A stretch of 64,000 nt of DNA from Janthinobacterium sp. FW305-129 (lineage in GTDB: Bacteria; Pseudomonadota; Gammaproteobacteria; Burkholderiales; Burkholderiaceae_D): contig NZ_JACYMM010000011.1 in assembly GCF_020858115.1 (NCBI RefSeq), positions 186,001 through 250,000 of the forward strand, given 5' to 3'. Under the pieces are notes generated by a model that saw nothing but the letters and a program-made list of their open reading frames with translations, did not search any database and was not told where the DNA came from. Shown in pieces: positions 16,332 to 26,009 of the stretch. The position numbers were made by a program, and so were the translations under genes. Every line of letters starts with the position of its first letter. Within the stretch, counting starts at the first letter, position 1.

Positions 16332-17792
16332 ATGAACCACATGACACGCAGAAAAATTTCCGTCGCTGGCTGCAGCGTCGCCATCACCCTGATGCTGGCC
16401 GCCTGCGGCAGCGATGCCAAAAAAGAAGAGGTAGTGGCTGAAGCGCCGCCGAAAAACGTCATCTTCTTCCTCGGCGATGGCATGGGCCTGACCACCATGA
16501 CGGCCGCGCGCATCTATTCGGTGGGCGAAGAAGGTGCGCTGACCATGGACACCTTGCCGGAAACGGCCTTCGTGAAAACGTTCTCGAACGACGCGCAAGT
16601 GACGGACAGCGCGCCATCGATGGCCGCCTACATGACCGGCGTCAAGATGAACAATGAAGTCATCTCGATGTCGGCCAACACGCTCGCCATCGACCCGGGC
16701 ACGGATGCGAACGGCAACAAGCTGGTCAACAAATGCGGCACCGGCAACGGCACGCCCGCCACCACCCTGCTGGAACTGGCCAAAGCCAAGGGCTTTGCCG
16801 CCGGCGTCGTCAGCACGGCGCGCGTGACGCACGCCACGCCGGCCGCGACCTATTCGCACATCTGCCACCGCGACCTGGAAAATGATATCGCCGCCGCCCT
16901 GGTACCGGGCGGCACGGGCTACAACAGCGCGCTGGGCACCACCGGCCTGGAAGTGGTCCTCGGTGGCGGCGCGCAATTCTTCAAGCCGTTCAAGGATGGC
17001 GGCAAGCGTTCCGACGGCCGCGACCTGGTCGCCGAACTGAAAGCGAAGAGCTACACGGTGGCCAACACGGGCGCCGACTTCAAGGCCGTCGATGCGGCCA
17101 AGACGGAGCGTTTGTTCGGCGTGTTCACGTCCAGCCACATGAGCTACGACCTGGACCGCGACGCAAGCAAGGAACCGAGCCTGGCGGAAATGACCACCAA
17201 GGCCATGGACGTGCTGGCCAAGAACAAGAAGGGTTACTTCCTGATGGTCGAAGGCGGCCGCATCGACCATGCGCTGCACGAAACGACGGCCAAGAAAGCG
17301 CTGCAAGACACGGTTGCTTTCGACAACGCCATCAAGGCCGCCATCGAGAAAGCCAAGCTGACCGACCCGACCCTGGCCAATACCCTGATCGTCGTCACGG
17401 CCGACCATGACCACACCCTGGTGCTGAACGGCTACGCCAAGCGCACGGGCAAGACGGCTGCCGGCAACCCTGGCGTGCTGGGCGTGGTGAAAAACTACGT
17501 CACCGGCGCGGTCGAGAAAGACCTCGATGGCGCACCGTACTCGATCATCGGCTTCGGCAATGGCGAAAACCGCACCCAATCGAGCCGCGCCGCCATGGCC
17601 AGCCTCGATGAAACCGTCACCAGCGCCAATATGTACCATCAGGAAGCGGTGATCCGCACTGCGATCGGCAATGAAACCCACGGCGGCACCGACGTCTTCC
17701 TGGGCGCCATCGGCAAGGGTTCGGAAACCTTCCTGGGCACCATCGACAACACCAAAGTATTCGGCCTGGTCAAGACCGCCGGCGGTCTGTAA
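16332..17792 (+). CDS. Alkaline phosphatase, lipoprotein form (first of a tandem pair)
   Basis: 486 residues of the PhoA superfamily. The N-terminus ends in a lipobox, LMLAAC with C25 as lipidated residue, so the enzyme is membrane-anchored. NVIFFLGDGMG binds metal, TDSAPSMAAYMTG contains the serine nucleophile, and MVEGGRIDHALH, TADHDHT and ETHGGTDV supply the remaining metal ligands. It releases phosphate from monoesters in the periplasm or at the cell surface. I start at ATG 16332; ATG 16341 is possible. It is followed after 28 nt by a paralogue with tracts of identical DNA. Confidence 0.92.
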   Translation: MNHMTRRKISVAGCSVAITLMLAACGSDAKKEEVVAEAPPKNVIFFLGDGMGLTTMTAARIYSVGEEGALTMDTLPETAFVKTFSNDAQVTDSAPSMAAYMTGVKMNNEVISMSANTLAIDPGTDANGNKLVNKCGTGNGTPATTLLELAKAKGFAAGVVSTARVTHATPAATYSHICHRDLENDIAAALVPGGTGYNSALGTTGLEVVLGGGAQFFKPFKDGGKRSDGRDLVAELKAKSYTVANTGADFKAVDAAKTERLFGVFTSSHMSYDLDRDASKEPSLAEMTTKAMDVLAKNKKGYFLMVEGGRIDHALHETTAKKALQDTVAFDNAIKAAIEKAKLTDPTLANTLIVVTADHDHTLVLNGYAKRTGKTAAGNPGVLGVVKNYVTGAVEKDLDGAPYSIIGFGNGENRTQSSRAAMASLDETVTSANMYHQEAVIRTAIGNETHGGTDVFLGAIGKGSETFLGTIDNTKVFGLVKTAGGL

Positions 17793-17820
17793 TCCCAAGA
17801 GACAAGAATTGGACAAGCAC

Positions 17821-19230
17821 ATGAAACTCGCATTGAAACCCGCCCTGAAACTCTCCCTGCTGACCACGCTCGTGGCCGCCAGCGTTGCCAGCGCCTACGC
17901 CGCCGACGCCAAGAACGTCATCTTCTTCCTCGGCGACGGCATGGGCCCGTCCGTCGTGACGGCGGCGCGCATCTACCAGTACAAGGAAGAAGGCAGCCTG
18001 ACGATGGATACGCTGGAACGCACGGCGCGCATCAAGACGTACTCGCACGATGCGCAAACGACGGACAGCGCGCCATCGATGGCCGCCTACATGACCGGCG
18101 TCAAGATGAACAATGAAGTCATCTCGATGGCGCAGGACACGATCGCCAAAGAGCCCGGCCGCGACGCCAACGGCAACCTGGGCGTGGACAACTGCCCGGC
18201 CACCGACAAGAGCGTGCCGACCATCCTGGAACTGGCGAAAGCCAAGGGCAAGGCCGTGGGCGCCATCACCACCACGGAACTGACGCACGCCACGCCGGCG
18301 ACGACTTTCTCGCACATCTGCAACCGCAATGCGCAATACGCGATCGCTGCACAAACGGTACCGGGCGGCACGGGCTACAACGCGGCCCTGGGCGATGGCG
18401 TCGACGTGCTGATGGGTGGCGGCCGCAACCACTTTACGCCTTGGTCGGCCAGCAACAAGTATGGCCGCGCCGATGGCCGCAACCTGTTGACGGAATTGGC
18501 CGCCAAGGGCTACACCGTGGCCGCCAACAAGGCGGAAATGGCGGCGGCGCAGAGCGGCAAGAAGTTCATCGGCCTGTACAGCACCCGCAGCCACCTGGAA
18601 TATGAACTGGACCGCACGGCCACGCCGCCGCTGGGCGAAGGCGCGACCCAGCCTAGCCTGTCGGAAATGACGCTGAAAGCCATCGACTTGCTGTCGAAAA
18701 ACGCGAACGGCTACTTCCTGATGGTCGAAGGCGGCCGCATCGACCACGCCTTGCATGGCACCAATGCCAAGCGCGCGCTGACGGATACCATCGCCTTCGA
18801 CGACGCCATCAAGGCCGCCATCGACAAGATCAAGGAAACCGATCCCAAGCTGGAAAATACCCTGATCGTCGTCACGGCCGACCATGACCACACCCTGGCG
18901 TTCAACGGCTACGGCAAGCGCGGCAACCATATCCTCGACATCAACCGCGGCTACAAGGATAACCAGCCAAGCAAGGATGCGGACGGCAATACCTACACCA
19001 CCCTGGTGTTCGGCAATGGCCCGAACCGCCCTGCCCTGCGCAGCAACGTCGACAGCGCCACGGCCCTGAAAGACAATTACCTGCAAGAAACAGGCGTGCG
19101 CCTGTCCAGCGAAACCCACGGCGGCGGCGACGTCAAGCTGCTGGCCACGGGCGCCGGCGCCAAGGCTTTCAAGGGCACCCTGGACAACACCAAGGTGTTT
19201 GACTTGCTGAAGGCGGCCTTCGGCTTCTGA
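17821..19230 (+). CDS. Alkaline phosphatase, soluble exported form (second of a tandem pair)
   Basis: 469 residues. A Sec signal peptide (MKLALKPALKLSLLTTLVAASVASAYA) replaces the lipobox of the first copy. The same catalytic blocks are present: NVIFFLGDGMGPS, TDSAPSMAAYMTG, MVEGGRIDHALHG, TADHDHT and ETHGGGDV. The first 70 or so nucleotides around the nucleophile (18060-18129) are identical to 16601-16670 of the upstream gene, including third codon positions. No ribosome binding site of strength is seen, so coupling to the first gene is possible. Confidence 0.93.
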   Translation: MKLALKPALKLSLLTTLVAASVASAYAADAKNVIFFLGDGMGPSVVTAARIYQYKEEGSLTMDTLERTARIKTYSHDAQTTDSAPSMAAYMTGVKMNNEVISMAQDTIAKEPGRDANGNLGVDNCPATDKSVPTILELAKAKGKAVGAITTTELTHATPATTFSHICNRNAQYAIAAQTVPGGTGYNAALGDGVDVLMGGGRNHFTPWSASNKYGRADGRNLLTELAAKGYTVAANKAEMAAAQSGKKFIGLYSTRSHLEYELDRTATPPLGEGATQPSLSEMTLKAIDLLSKNANGYFLMVEGGRIDHALHGTNAKRALTDTIAFDDAIKAAIDKIKETDPKLENTLIVVTADHDHTLAFNGYGKRGNHILDINRGYKDNQPSKDADGNTYTTLVFGNGPNRPALRSNVDSATALKDNYLQETGVRLSSETHGGGDVKLLATGAGAKAFKGTLDNTKVFDLLKAAFGF

Positions 19231-19255
19231 TCCACATCAACACGGTAACCCCACC

Positions 19256-19285
19256 GGGGCGGAAGGCAATCTTGCCCTCCGCCCC
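19256..19285 (+). other. Hairpin between the second phosphatase gene and the His-rich gene
   Basis: GGGGCGGAAGGCAA (19256-19269) pairs with TTGCCCTCCGCCCC (19272-19285) with one mismatch. There is no T tail, so read-through with partial attenuation or mRNA stabilisation of the phosphatase transcript is more likely than full termination. Confidence 0.5.
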
Positions 19286-19306
19286 TCTGCACGTAAAGGC
19301 AACACC

Positions 19307-20029
19307 ATGAAACCGACCCTGATCGCCATCCTCCTCGCCGCCGGCTTCGCGGGTACCGCGCAAGCGGCCGCCCCTGCCGACCTGGACCTGGGCATCACCT
19401 ACTACAGCCGCGTGCTGACGCCGGAAGGCGTGACGCGCGAAAGCCGCTACGAAGAAAAGATGCTGCGCCGCCCCGGCCACGTGTGGGTCGAGCGCGTGCT
19501 GGCACCGGCGACGGACGCGCATGCCGGGCACAAGCATGGCGAAAACACCAAGGTGGCCCTGAAAACGTCGACTGCGGCCACGCAGCATGACCACAAGCAC
19601 TTCAATCCCGTGCTGATACCGCGTCACGTGATGCTGGAAAAGAACACCGTGCGCGTGGAATACATCGATGCGCACGACAAGATCGTCGTCTCGATTCCGA
19701 AGGCCGAATATGAAAACGTCAATTTCGACGGTTCCTGGGAAAACAGTTTTTATCTGCTCGACCCGAAACTGGTGGCCGCCATGCCCCTGTCGAAGCAGGC
19801 ATCGAACGTGACGGGCGCGCGCTGGCGCGAAGTGGAAAAGAATGGCGTGTTCCAGCGCATCCTGTGGGACGAGCAAAAACAGATTCCGCTGATCATCGAA
19901 AGCGGCGACCGCGCCAACACTTTTTATCGCCGGGTCGACGTCAAGCTGCAGCCGACCGTCAGCAAGGCGCAGCCGTGGGCGAATTTGCAGCATTACGCGC
20001 AGCGCGAATACTCGGACTACCTGGACTAA
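19307..20029 (+). CDS. Exported His-rich protein of unknown function behind the phosphatases
   Basis: 240 residues with signal peptide MKPTLIAILLAAGFAGTAQA. I do not recognise the family. After a strand-like region (ITYYSRVLTPEGVTRESRYEE) comes a histidine-rich stretch, DAHAGHKHGENTK and TQHDHKH (near residues 66-99), that could bind metal. The remainder (VRVEYIDAHDKIVVSIPKAEY, SWENSFYLLDP) looks all-beta. Being the third gene after two metal-dependent phosphatases, a role in metal supply or phosphatase maturation is a possible but untested reading. Confidence 0.75.
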   Translation: MKPTLIAILLAAGFAGTAQAAAPADLDLGITYYSRVLTPEGVTRESRYEEKMLRRPGHVWVERVLAPATDAHAGHKHGENTKVALKTSTAATQHDHKHFNPVLIPRHVMLEKNTVRVEYIDAHDKIVVSIPKAEYENVNFDGSWENSFYLLDPKLVAAMPLSKQASNVTGARWREVEKNGVFQRILWDEQKQIPLIIESGDRANTFYRRVDVKLQPTVSKAQPWANLQHYAQREYSDYLD

Positions 20030-20090
20030 GCTTGACCACCCCATGCCCGCTCGCTAGTATCTGAACAGAGTATTCCACAGGGAGCGCGGC

Positions 20091-20489
20091 ATGGATGAAC
20101 AATTCGAGAATGGTTTGCGCATGCGCAAACAAGTGATGGGCGACGCCTTTGTCGAGCGCGCCTTTGCCCAGGTCGACGCCTTCACGGCGCCCTTGCAGGA
20201 CTTCGTCACGCGCAACGCCTGGGGCACGACCTGGTGCCGCGATGGCCTGGATTTAAAGACGCGCAGCCTGGCGACGATCGCCATGCTGACGGCCCTCGGC
20301 CGCGCGCAGGAGCTGCGCGGCCACGTGCGCGGCGCCGTCAACAATGGCGCTTCCATGCAGGAAATCCAGGAAGTGCTGCTGCACTCGGCCGTGTATTGCG
20401 GCATGCCGCTGGCCATCGACGCCTTCCGCTCGGCGCATGACGTGCTGCGGGAAATGGGCCTGGTGGCGCCGGCCGCGCCGCCAGCCTGA
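20091..20489 (+). CDS. Carboxymuconolactone decarboxylase family protein (PcaC-like)
   Basis: 132 residues. The PcaC pattern is clear: RMRKQVMGDAFVERA at the start, DLKTRSLATIAMLTALG, and the motif LRGHVRGAVNNGASMQEIQEVLLHSAVYCGMP, with the histidine and cysteine typical of the CMD fold. True PcaC converts 4-carboxymuconolactone in the protocatechuate pathway, but no other pca gene is in the window, so the substrate is left open; AhpD-like CMD proteins act in redox defence. The gene is single, with GGGAGCGCGGC before the ATG. Confidence 0.85.
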   Translation: MDEQFENGLRMRKQVMGDAFVERAFAQVDAFTAPLQDFVTRNAWGTTWCRDGLDLKTRSLATIAMLTALGRAQELRGHVRGAVNNGASMQEIQEVLLHSAVYCGMPLAIDAFRSAHDVLREMGLVAPAAPPA

Positions 20490-20514
20490 CCATTGCTCGA
20501 TCAAATCGGGACGT

Positions 20515-20545
20515 AAAAAAAGCCAGGGAAATCCCTGGCTTTTTT
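20515..20545. terminator. Bidirectional terminator between the PcaC-like gene and topB
   Basis: AGCCAGGGA and TCCCTGGCT form a 9-bp stem with A residues on the left and TTTTTT on the right (20516-20545). It serves both convergent genes. Confidence 0.88.
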
Positions 20546-20560
20546 CTGGCTGGCGCCGGA

Positions 20561-23224
20561 TTACTCGGCCGCTGCCGCCTTCTTCGCCGGCGCCTTCTTG
20601 GCGGCCGGCTTTTTCACGGCCGTGGCCTTCTTCGCCGGCGCTTTCTTCACGGCAGCCTTCTTGACGGCAGTCTTCTTCGCTGGCGCCGCGCCTTCTTCGC
20701 CTTCGGCCTCAACGGCTGCCGCCTTCGCTTTGGCGCCCGGCTTGGCCTTGCGCTCTTCAAACTCGAAGCTCACCTTGCCATCCTTGCCCCGTACGAGGAA
20801 AGCCTTGAATGGACGGCGCGTGCGCTGCGAAACAAAGCCCGGCAGCAAGTCCGTCTTGCCATCGTTGAGCAGTTTCGCCATTTGTTCCGGCAAGATTTCC
20901 TGCTGCAAGATGATGCGGCCGCTGCGGAAGTCGCACGTCTTCGGCTTGGCAACGCTGTGTTCGCACACATAGGCCAGGCCCATTTCATACACGCCGGCAT
21001 TGCACTTGGGGCAAGGTCCGACGGGCGTCTGGCCCGTGAAATCGACGCCTTCGCCATCTTCGCTCTCGTCGTTCTGGCCGAAATCGAATTCCAGCTTGAA
21101 ATTTTTGATTTCTTCATCTCGCACGATGCGCAGGATGGCGGCGAACGGACGGCCCATCTTCGAGCGGAAGCCTTGCAGCGGGCCGATGGTGCGGTCCTTC
21201 AGCAATTGCTCCACTTCGGCGATTTCGAACTGGCGCGAACCCGGTGTCTTGCTCATCGAGAATTCGCACTTGGTGCAGGCGAAACGGCGGTAGTTTTCCT
21301 TCACCACGCCGCCGCAATTCGGGCATGGCGTTTCCAGGGTCGCGTAGTCGCCGGGAATCGTATCATTATCGTATTCCTTGGCGCGCTTGACGATGATTTG
21401 CGTCATCTGCGCGATTTCACGCATGAATTCTTCGCGCGAAATCTTGCCTTTTTCCATCTGCGACAGCTTGTATTCCCACTCGCCCGTCAGCTCCGGCGCC
21501 GTCAATTCATTGACGCCCAGGCCTTTGAGCAAAGTCATCAGCTGCGACGCCTTGGCCGTCGGAATCAGTTCGCGGCCTTCGCGGATCAGGTAGCGTTCCG
21601 TCAGCAAGCCCTCGATGGTGGCCGCGCGCGTGGCCGGGGTACCGAGGCCCTTGCCAGCCATCGCATCGCGCAGCTCGTCGTCGTCGATCAGCTTGCCGGC
21701 GCCTTCCATGGCCGACAGCAAGGTCGCTTCCGTGAAGCGCGCGGGCGGTTTCGTCACCAGGCCATTCGCGCTGACGCTTTCCGTCTGCACTTTTTCGCCC
21801 TTGGCGACGGGCACCAGGTTGCCGTTGCCATTGCTTTCCTTGTCGGCGTCCGTCGACGCTTCCTTGCCGTAGATGGCCAGCCAGCCCGGATTGGTCATGA
21901 CCTTGCCTTCAGTCTTGAACTGATGGCCGGACACTTCCGTGTAGCGCGTGGTGACCTGGAATTCCGCCGGCGGGAAGAACACGGCCATGAAGCGGCGCGT
22001 GACCAGGTCGTACAGCTTCTGTTCCGGCTCGGACAAATTCTTTGGCGCAATCGTCGTCGGGATGATCGCGAAGTGATCCGAGATCTTCGTGTTGTCGAAG
22101 ATGCGCTTGTTCGGCTTGACCCAGCCCTTGTCGATGATCTGCTTGGCGAACTGGTGGTAGTTGCTGTTGTCCTTGACCGTTTCCAGCGCCTGCAGCACGG
22201 TCGGCATGTAGTCTTCCGGCAGGTGGCGCGAATCGGTACGCGGATACGTCAATACCTTGTGCTTTTCGTACAGTGCCTGGGCCAGGCCCAGCGTGTTCTT
22301 GGCCGAGAAGCCGAAACGCGAGTTCGCTTCGCGCTGCAGGCTGGTCAGGTCGAACAGGCCCGGCGCCATCGAGGTGGTCGGTTTCGATTCTTCCGTGACG
22401 ATGCCTTGGCGGCCGCGGCAGGCGGTGGCGATCGAGTCGGCAGCCGTCTTGCTCCACAGGCGCTCGGCGCGCTTCTCGGGATCGTTCTCGTCCTTCTTGA
22501 ACTTCGTGTCGAGCCAGCGGCCTTCGTAGATGCCGGCCGCGCAAACAAATTCGGCGCGCACTTCCCAGAAGTCGCGCGGCACGAATTTTTTAATTTTATC
22601 TTCGCGTTCGACGACGATGGACAAGGTCGGCGTCTGCACGCGGCCCACGGTGGTCAGATAGAAGCCGCCTTCTTTCGAATTAAACGCCGTCATGGCACGC
22701 GTGCCATTGATGCCGATCAACCAATCGGCTTCCGAACGGCAGCGGGCAGCGTCGGCCAGCGGCAGCATTTCTTCATCGCTGCGCAGGTGCGCGAAACCGT
22801 CGCGGATGGCGCCCGGCGTCATCGACTGCAGCCACAGGCGCTTGACCGGTTGCTTGGCCTTGGCGTTTTGCGCGATCAGGCGGAAAATCAGCTCGCCTTC
22901 GCGCCCCGCATCGCATGCGTTGATGAGGGTGGTAACGTCTTTGCGTTTGATCAGCTTGTTTAATACTTTGAGGCGCGCTTCCGTCTTGGCGATCGGGTTC
23001 AGCGCGAAATACGGTGGAATCATCGGCAAGTGCGCGAAACTCCATTTGCCGCGCTTCACGTCGAATTCTTCCGGCACGGCGATCTCCAGCAAGTGGCCGA
23101 CCGCCGACGACAGGACGTATTCATCCGATTCAAAGTACTCATCGTGCTTGGTAAAGCCGCCAAGCGTCTTCGCGATATCGTTCGCGACAGAAGGCTTCTC
23201 GGCGATGATGAGGGTTTTTGTCAT
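20561..23224 (-). CDS. topB: DNA topoisomerase III with a lysine/alanine-rich tail
   Basis: 887 residues, type IA topoisomerase. The N-terminal TOPRIM domain has IIAEKPSVANDIAKTLGG and NACDAGREGELIFRL. The active-site tyrosine is Y327 in TYPRTDSRHLPEDY. Two zinc-ribbon-like cysteine clusters follow (CPNCGGVVKENYRRFACTKC and CPKCNAGVYEMGLAYVCEH). The last 45 or so residues are a histone H1-like tail of KKA and PAKK repeats. It decatenates single-stranded DNA crossings during replication and repair. It is third in order behind dprA and smg on the same strand, 273 nt after smg. Confidence 0.95.
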   Translation of the reverse strand: MTKTLIIAEKPSVANDIAKTLGGFTKHDEYFESDEYVLSSAVGHLLEIAVPEEFDVKRGKWSFAHLPMIPPYFALNPIAKTEARLKVLNKLIKRKDVTTLINACDAGREGELIFRLIAQNAKAKQPVKRLWLQSMTPGAIRDGFAHLRSDEEMLPLADAARCRSEADWLIGINGTRAMTAFNSKEGGFYLTTVGRVQTPTLSIVVEREDKIKKFVPRDFWEVRAEFVCAAGIYEGRWLDTKFKKDENDPEKRAERLWSKTAADSIATACRGRQGIVTEESKPTTSMAPGLFDLTSLQREANSRFGFSAKNTLGLAQALYEKHKVLTYPRTDSRHLPEDYMPTVLQALETVKDNSNYHQFAKQIIDKGWVKPNKRIFDNTKISDHFAIIPTTIAPKNLSEPEQKLYDLVTRRFMAVFFPPAEFQVTTRYTEVSGHQFKTEGKVMTNPGWLAIYGKEASTDADKESNGNGNLVPVAKGEKVQTESVSANGLVTKPPARFTEATLLSAMEGAGKLIDDDELRDAMAGKGLGTPATRAATIEGLLTERYLIREGRELIPTAKASQLMTLLKGLGVNELTAPELTGEWEYKLSQMEKGKISREEFMREIAQMTQIIVKRAKEYDNDTIPGDYATLETPCPNCGGVVKENYRRFACTKCEFSMSKTPGSRQFEIAEVEQLLKDRTIGPLQGFRSKMGRPFAAILRIVRDEEIKNFKLEFDFGQNDESEDGEGVDFTGQTPVGPCPKCNAGVYEMGLAYVCEHSVAKPKTCDFRSGRIILQQEILPEQMAKLLNDGKTDLLPGFVSQRTRRPFKAFLVRGKDGKVSFEFEERKAKPGAKAKAAAVEAEGEEGAAPAKKTAVKKAAVKKAPAKKATAVKKPAAKKAPAKKAAAAE

Positions 23225-23497
23225 ATTTTTTAGTCTCGAAAAATGCTCTAGGATAGTTTCAGCATGCGCATCATACAGTGCATTGCCAGGCGCCGACGCT
23301 TTTGTCTGCGCAAGGCCTTGTGACTTGTGGTCTTGTCAAGCGGCCAATGATAAGCGCCTATTGAAGAATTCGGCAAGTTATCTGCAAGCAAGAATGCGCA
23401 GGCGCAAACACAATGGTCTGGCGTGCGCGGTGCCGCAGCATATAGTAAGGGAGATGGCGCGGCAGCGGCGCCAGGTGCGGCCAGGGGTGTTTGTATA

Positions 23498-23962
23498 CTA
23501 GTGCAGCAGGCGCGGCGGGAGATCTTCGTCGTCGACAAACAAGTCGTCGAACATCAAGGCGTCCGGTTCCTTGCCCTGGCTCCACAGCAGCATCAGCACG
23601 ATGACTTTCAGCTTGCCCAGGGATACGGGCGCCTCGTCGAGCGCCAGCGCCCGTTCGATGACGATTTCGCGCTGCAGCGGCGAAAGCACCTTGGCGCTTT
23701 CCAGAAACTGGATGAAGCCGATGGCGGCCGTGCCGAGCACGTCGCTTTCCTGCTGCACGTAGAAGCGCGTGCCGGTGGAACTGGCCGTCAGGGTTTGCTC
23801 GGCGCCGGCCATGGCGTTCAAGTCCGTCAGCCACACGAGCGCTTCGGAAATCTCCACGTCGTCGAAACCGACGGCCGACAGTTTGCGCGCCAGGACTGCC
23901 GGCTCGGGGCAGGCATCGGGGCGATAATAAGTCTCGTAGAGGTACACCAGGATATCGAACAT
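23498..23962 (-). CDS. smg: Smg/DUF494 family protein
   Basis: 154 residues. The family is recognised from [45 protein letters not shown] in outline, with the C-terminal [21 protein letters not shown]. No biochemical role is known. It follows dprA by 94 nt, and the dprA-smg-topB order is common in Betaproteobacteria, which supports the call. Confidence 0.92.
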   Translation of the reverse strand: MFDILVYLYETYYRPDACPEPAVLARKLSAVGFDDVEISEALVWLTDLNAMAGAEQTLTASSTGTRFYVQQESDVLGTAAIGFIQFLESAKVLSPLQREIVIERALALDEAPVSLGKLKVIVLMLLWSQGKEPDALMFDDLFVDDEDLPPRLLH

Positions 23963-24056
23963 GGCTCTACTCTAGCAGCTAAGTTCGCTAAGACACAAGG
24001 GCGCACACCGACAAAGCGCCCCCGTGCGGCAAGGCCGCCACACAAGTGACAAGCTG

Positions 24057-25160
24057 TCATTTGCAGCGTTGAAACAGTCCTCCCGGCAAGCGTTCCACCA
24101 GGCCGGCCAGCTCCAGCGCCAGCAATTCCCCCATCAGCGTGCCCATGGCCAGGCCGCTGCGCGCGGCCAGGGTATCGGCGTCGAGGGGATCGTGGCCCAG
24201 CGCGGCCAAGAGCGGCGGTTCGTCTGCCACCGCTGGCCGCACTGGAGAAACGCCGCCCAGCCACTGCAGCTCTTGCAGCACGTCATCGGCCGACTCGACC
24301 AGCTTGGCGCCCTGCTTGATGAGCGCATGACAACCCTTGGCCAAAGTCGCATGGATGGAGCCGGGCAAGGCATACACGTCGCGCCCCTGCTCGCCGGCCA
24401 GGCGCGCCGTGATCAGGGAACCCGATTGCGCCGCCGCCTCGATCACCAGCACGCCGCGCGCCAGGCCGCTGATCAGCCGGTTTCGACGCGGAAAGTTCCC
24501 CGGCATGGCCGGCAAGCCCAGCGCGTACTCGCTGACGATGCAGCCTTGTTCGGCGATTCTTTGCGCCAGATCAAGGTTACGTCGCGGGTACACCAGATCG
24601 GCGCCCGTGCCGATCACGGCGACGGTAGCGCCCGCGCCGCGCAAGCCGCCCTCGTGCGCGTGCGTGTCGATACCGAGCGCCAGCCCGGAAATGATGGTCA
24701 GGCCCGCGGCACTCAGCGCTTGGGCGAACGCAGCCGCATTCTGCATGCCTTGCGCGCTGGCATTGCGGCTGCCGATGATGGCCACGCCAGGGCGCGCCAG
24801 CAGTTCCGCGCGCCCCCGTACATATAACAAGAGCGGCGGATCGGCGATTTCCAGCAGCAGGGGCGGATACGCGGCATCGGCCAGGGTCAGCACGGCATTG
24901 CCGGGCCGCTGCAGCCATTGCAGGGTGAGCGCCAGCTGGCTGTTGGCCAGCGGCTTGGGCGCCTGCACGATGGCGCGCGCCACACCGGCCGGCACCACCT
25001 CGCGCAAGGCCTCGAACGGCGCGGCAAAGATATCCGGCGGCAAGCCGAAGCGGGCCAGCAAGGCGCGTGCCGCCACCGGGCCCACGCCGGGCAGATGCTG
25101 CAGGCGCAGCCAGCCCGCCAGTTCCGTGGCCGTATCCGCCGTCGTTGCAATTGCATGCAT
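24057..25160 (-). CDS. dprA: DNA-processing protein DprA
   Basis: 367 residues. The Rossmann-type DNA-binding core shows GVAIIGSRNASAQGMQNAAAFA, ISGLALGIDTHAHEGGL and VAVIGTGADLVYPRRN, then the C-terminal winged-helix-like segment ending LELAGLVERLPGGLFQRCK. DprA loads RecA on single-stranded DNA taken up in transformation. The N-terminal helix-hairpin-helix-like LRLQHLPGVGPVAARALLARFG is present. The ATG at 25160 has GCGAGG 5 nt upstream; earlier in-frame starts lack this. It is divergent from def. Confidence 0.95.
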   Translation of the reverse strand: MHAIATTADTATELAGWLRLQHLPGVGPVAARALLARFGLPPDIFAAPFEALREVVPAGVARAIVQAPKPLANSQLALTLQWLQRPGNAVLTLADAAYPPLLLEIADPPLLLYVRGRAELLARPGVAIIGSRNASAQGMQNAAAFAQALSAAGLTIISGLALGIDTHAHEGGLRGAGATVAVIGTGADLVYPRRNLDLAQRIAEQGCIVSEYALGLPAMPGNFPRRNRLISGLARGVLVIEAAAQSGSLITARLAGEQGRDVYALPGSIHATLAKGCHALIKQGAKLVESADDVLQELQWLGGVSPVRPAVADEPPLLAALGHDPLDADTLAARSGLAMGTLMGELLALELAGLVERLPGGLFQRCK

Positions 25161-25466
25161 GACAACCTCGCTGTGTACTGTGCCATTCCATGCTAGCGCC
25201 ATGGCAGGCGCGCGATGCCGACGCGCGCAAGGATGCGTGCAATGGCGGCGCAAAACGGCCCGTCATCCACAGGGCCATGGGCGTCTGTGATAAAATTTCC
25301 CTTTGCAGCAAACGAATAGCGCACTGGCAAACGCATCTGCCGCGCCGTTGCGCCATACGCGCCCGACCATAGCGTACTCAAAAATAAAATAGCCCTGCCA
25401 TCGTCCGCATGGCCCAGGCATGAATAATCAGGCGCACCGGCGCCCACCTTAACCAGTCGAATCCGT
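25161..25466. other. Intergenic region between dprA and def (306 nt)
   Basis: No gene is supported here. A short AT-rich tract at about 25286-25300 (GATAAAATTT) is the only promoter-like sequence, and I could not define a full -35/-10 pair for either direction. An open frame of about 60 codons on each strand lacks codon bias and is rejected. Confidence 0.5.
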
Positions 25467-26009
25467 ATGTCCATATTAAATATCCTGCGTTACCCCGATC
25501 CTCGCCTGCACACGGTCGCCAAGCCCGTCACCGAATTTGACGCGCGCCTGCAAACCCTGATCGACGACATGGCCGAAACCATGTACGACGCCCCCGGCGT
25601 CGGCCTGGCCGCGTCGCAAGTGGACGAGCATATCCAGATGATGGTGATCGACATCACCGAAGAGAAAAACCAGCTGCAAGTGTTCATCAACCCGGAAATC
25701 ACCTGGGCCAGCGAAGAAAAGCAGGTCTACGACGAAGGTTGTTTGTCCGTGCCTGGCGTCTACGATGGCGTCGAGCGCCCGGCCCGCATCAAGGTGCGCG
25801 CCCTGGACCGCCACGGCAAGCAGTTCGAGCTGGAAGCCGATGGCTTGCTGGCTGTCTGCATCCAGCATGAGATGGATCATCTGCTGGGCAAGGTATTCGT
25901 CGAATACCTGTCGCCGCTCAAGCGCAACCGCATCAAGACCAAGATGATCAAGGAAATCCGTGGTCTTGAGCGCGAAGCGAGCTTGCGTGCGCAGAACCGC
26001 CGTTTCTAA
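25467..26009 (+). CDS. def: Peptide deformylase
   Basis: 180 residues. It removes the formyl group from nascent proteins. All three family motifs are intact: GVGLAASQ (44-51), EGCLSVPG with metal ligand C92, and QHEMDHL with ligands H134 and H138 and catalytic E135. The N-terminus [21 protein letters not shown] is typical. It lies 96 nt upstream of fmt and very likely shares its transcript, coupling formylation and deformylation. Confidence 0.97.
   Translation: MSILNILRYPDPRLHTVAKPVTEFDARLQTLIDDMAETMYDAPGVGLAASQVDEHIQMMVIDITEEKNQLQVFINPEITWASEEKQVYDEGCLSVPGVYDGVERPARIKVRALDRHGKQFELEADGLLAVCIQHEMDHLLGKVFVEYLSPLKRNRIKTKMIKEIRGLEREASLRAQNRRF

Noticed and set aside
20564-20695. Direct repeats suggesting a CRISPR or satellite
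   Set aside because: They are codons of the K/A/P-rich tail of topB in frame, not spaced repeats.
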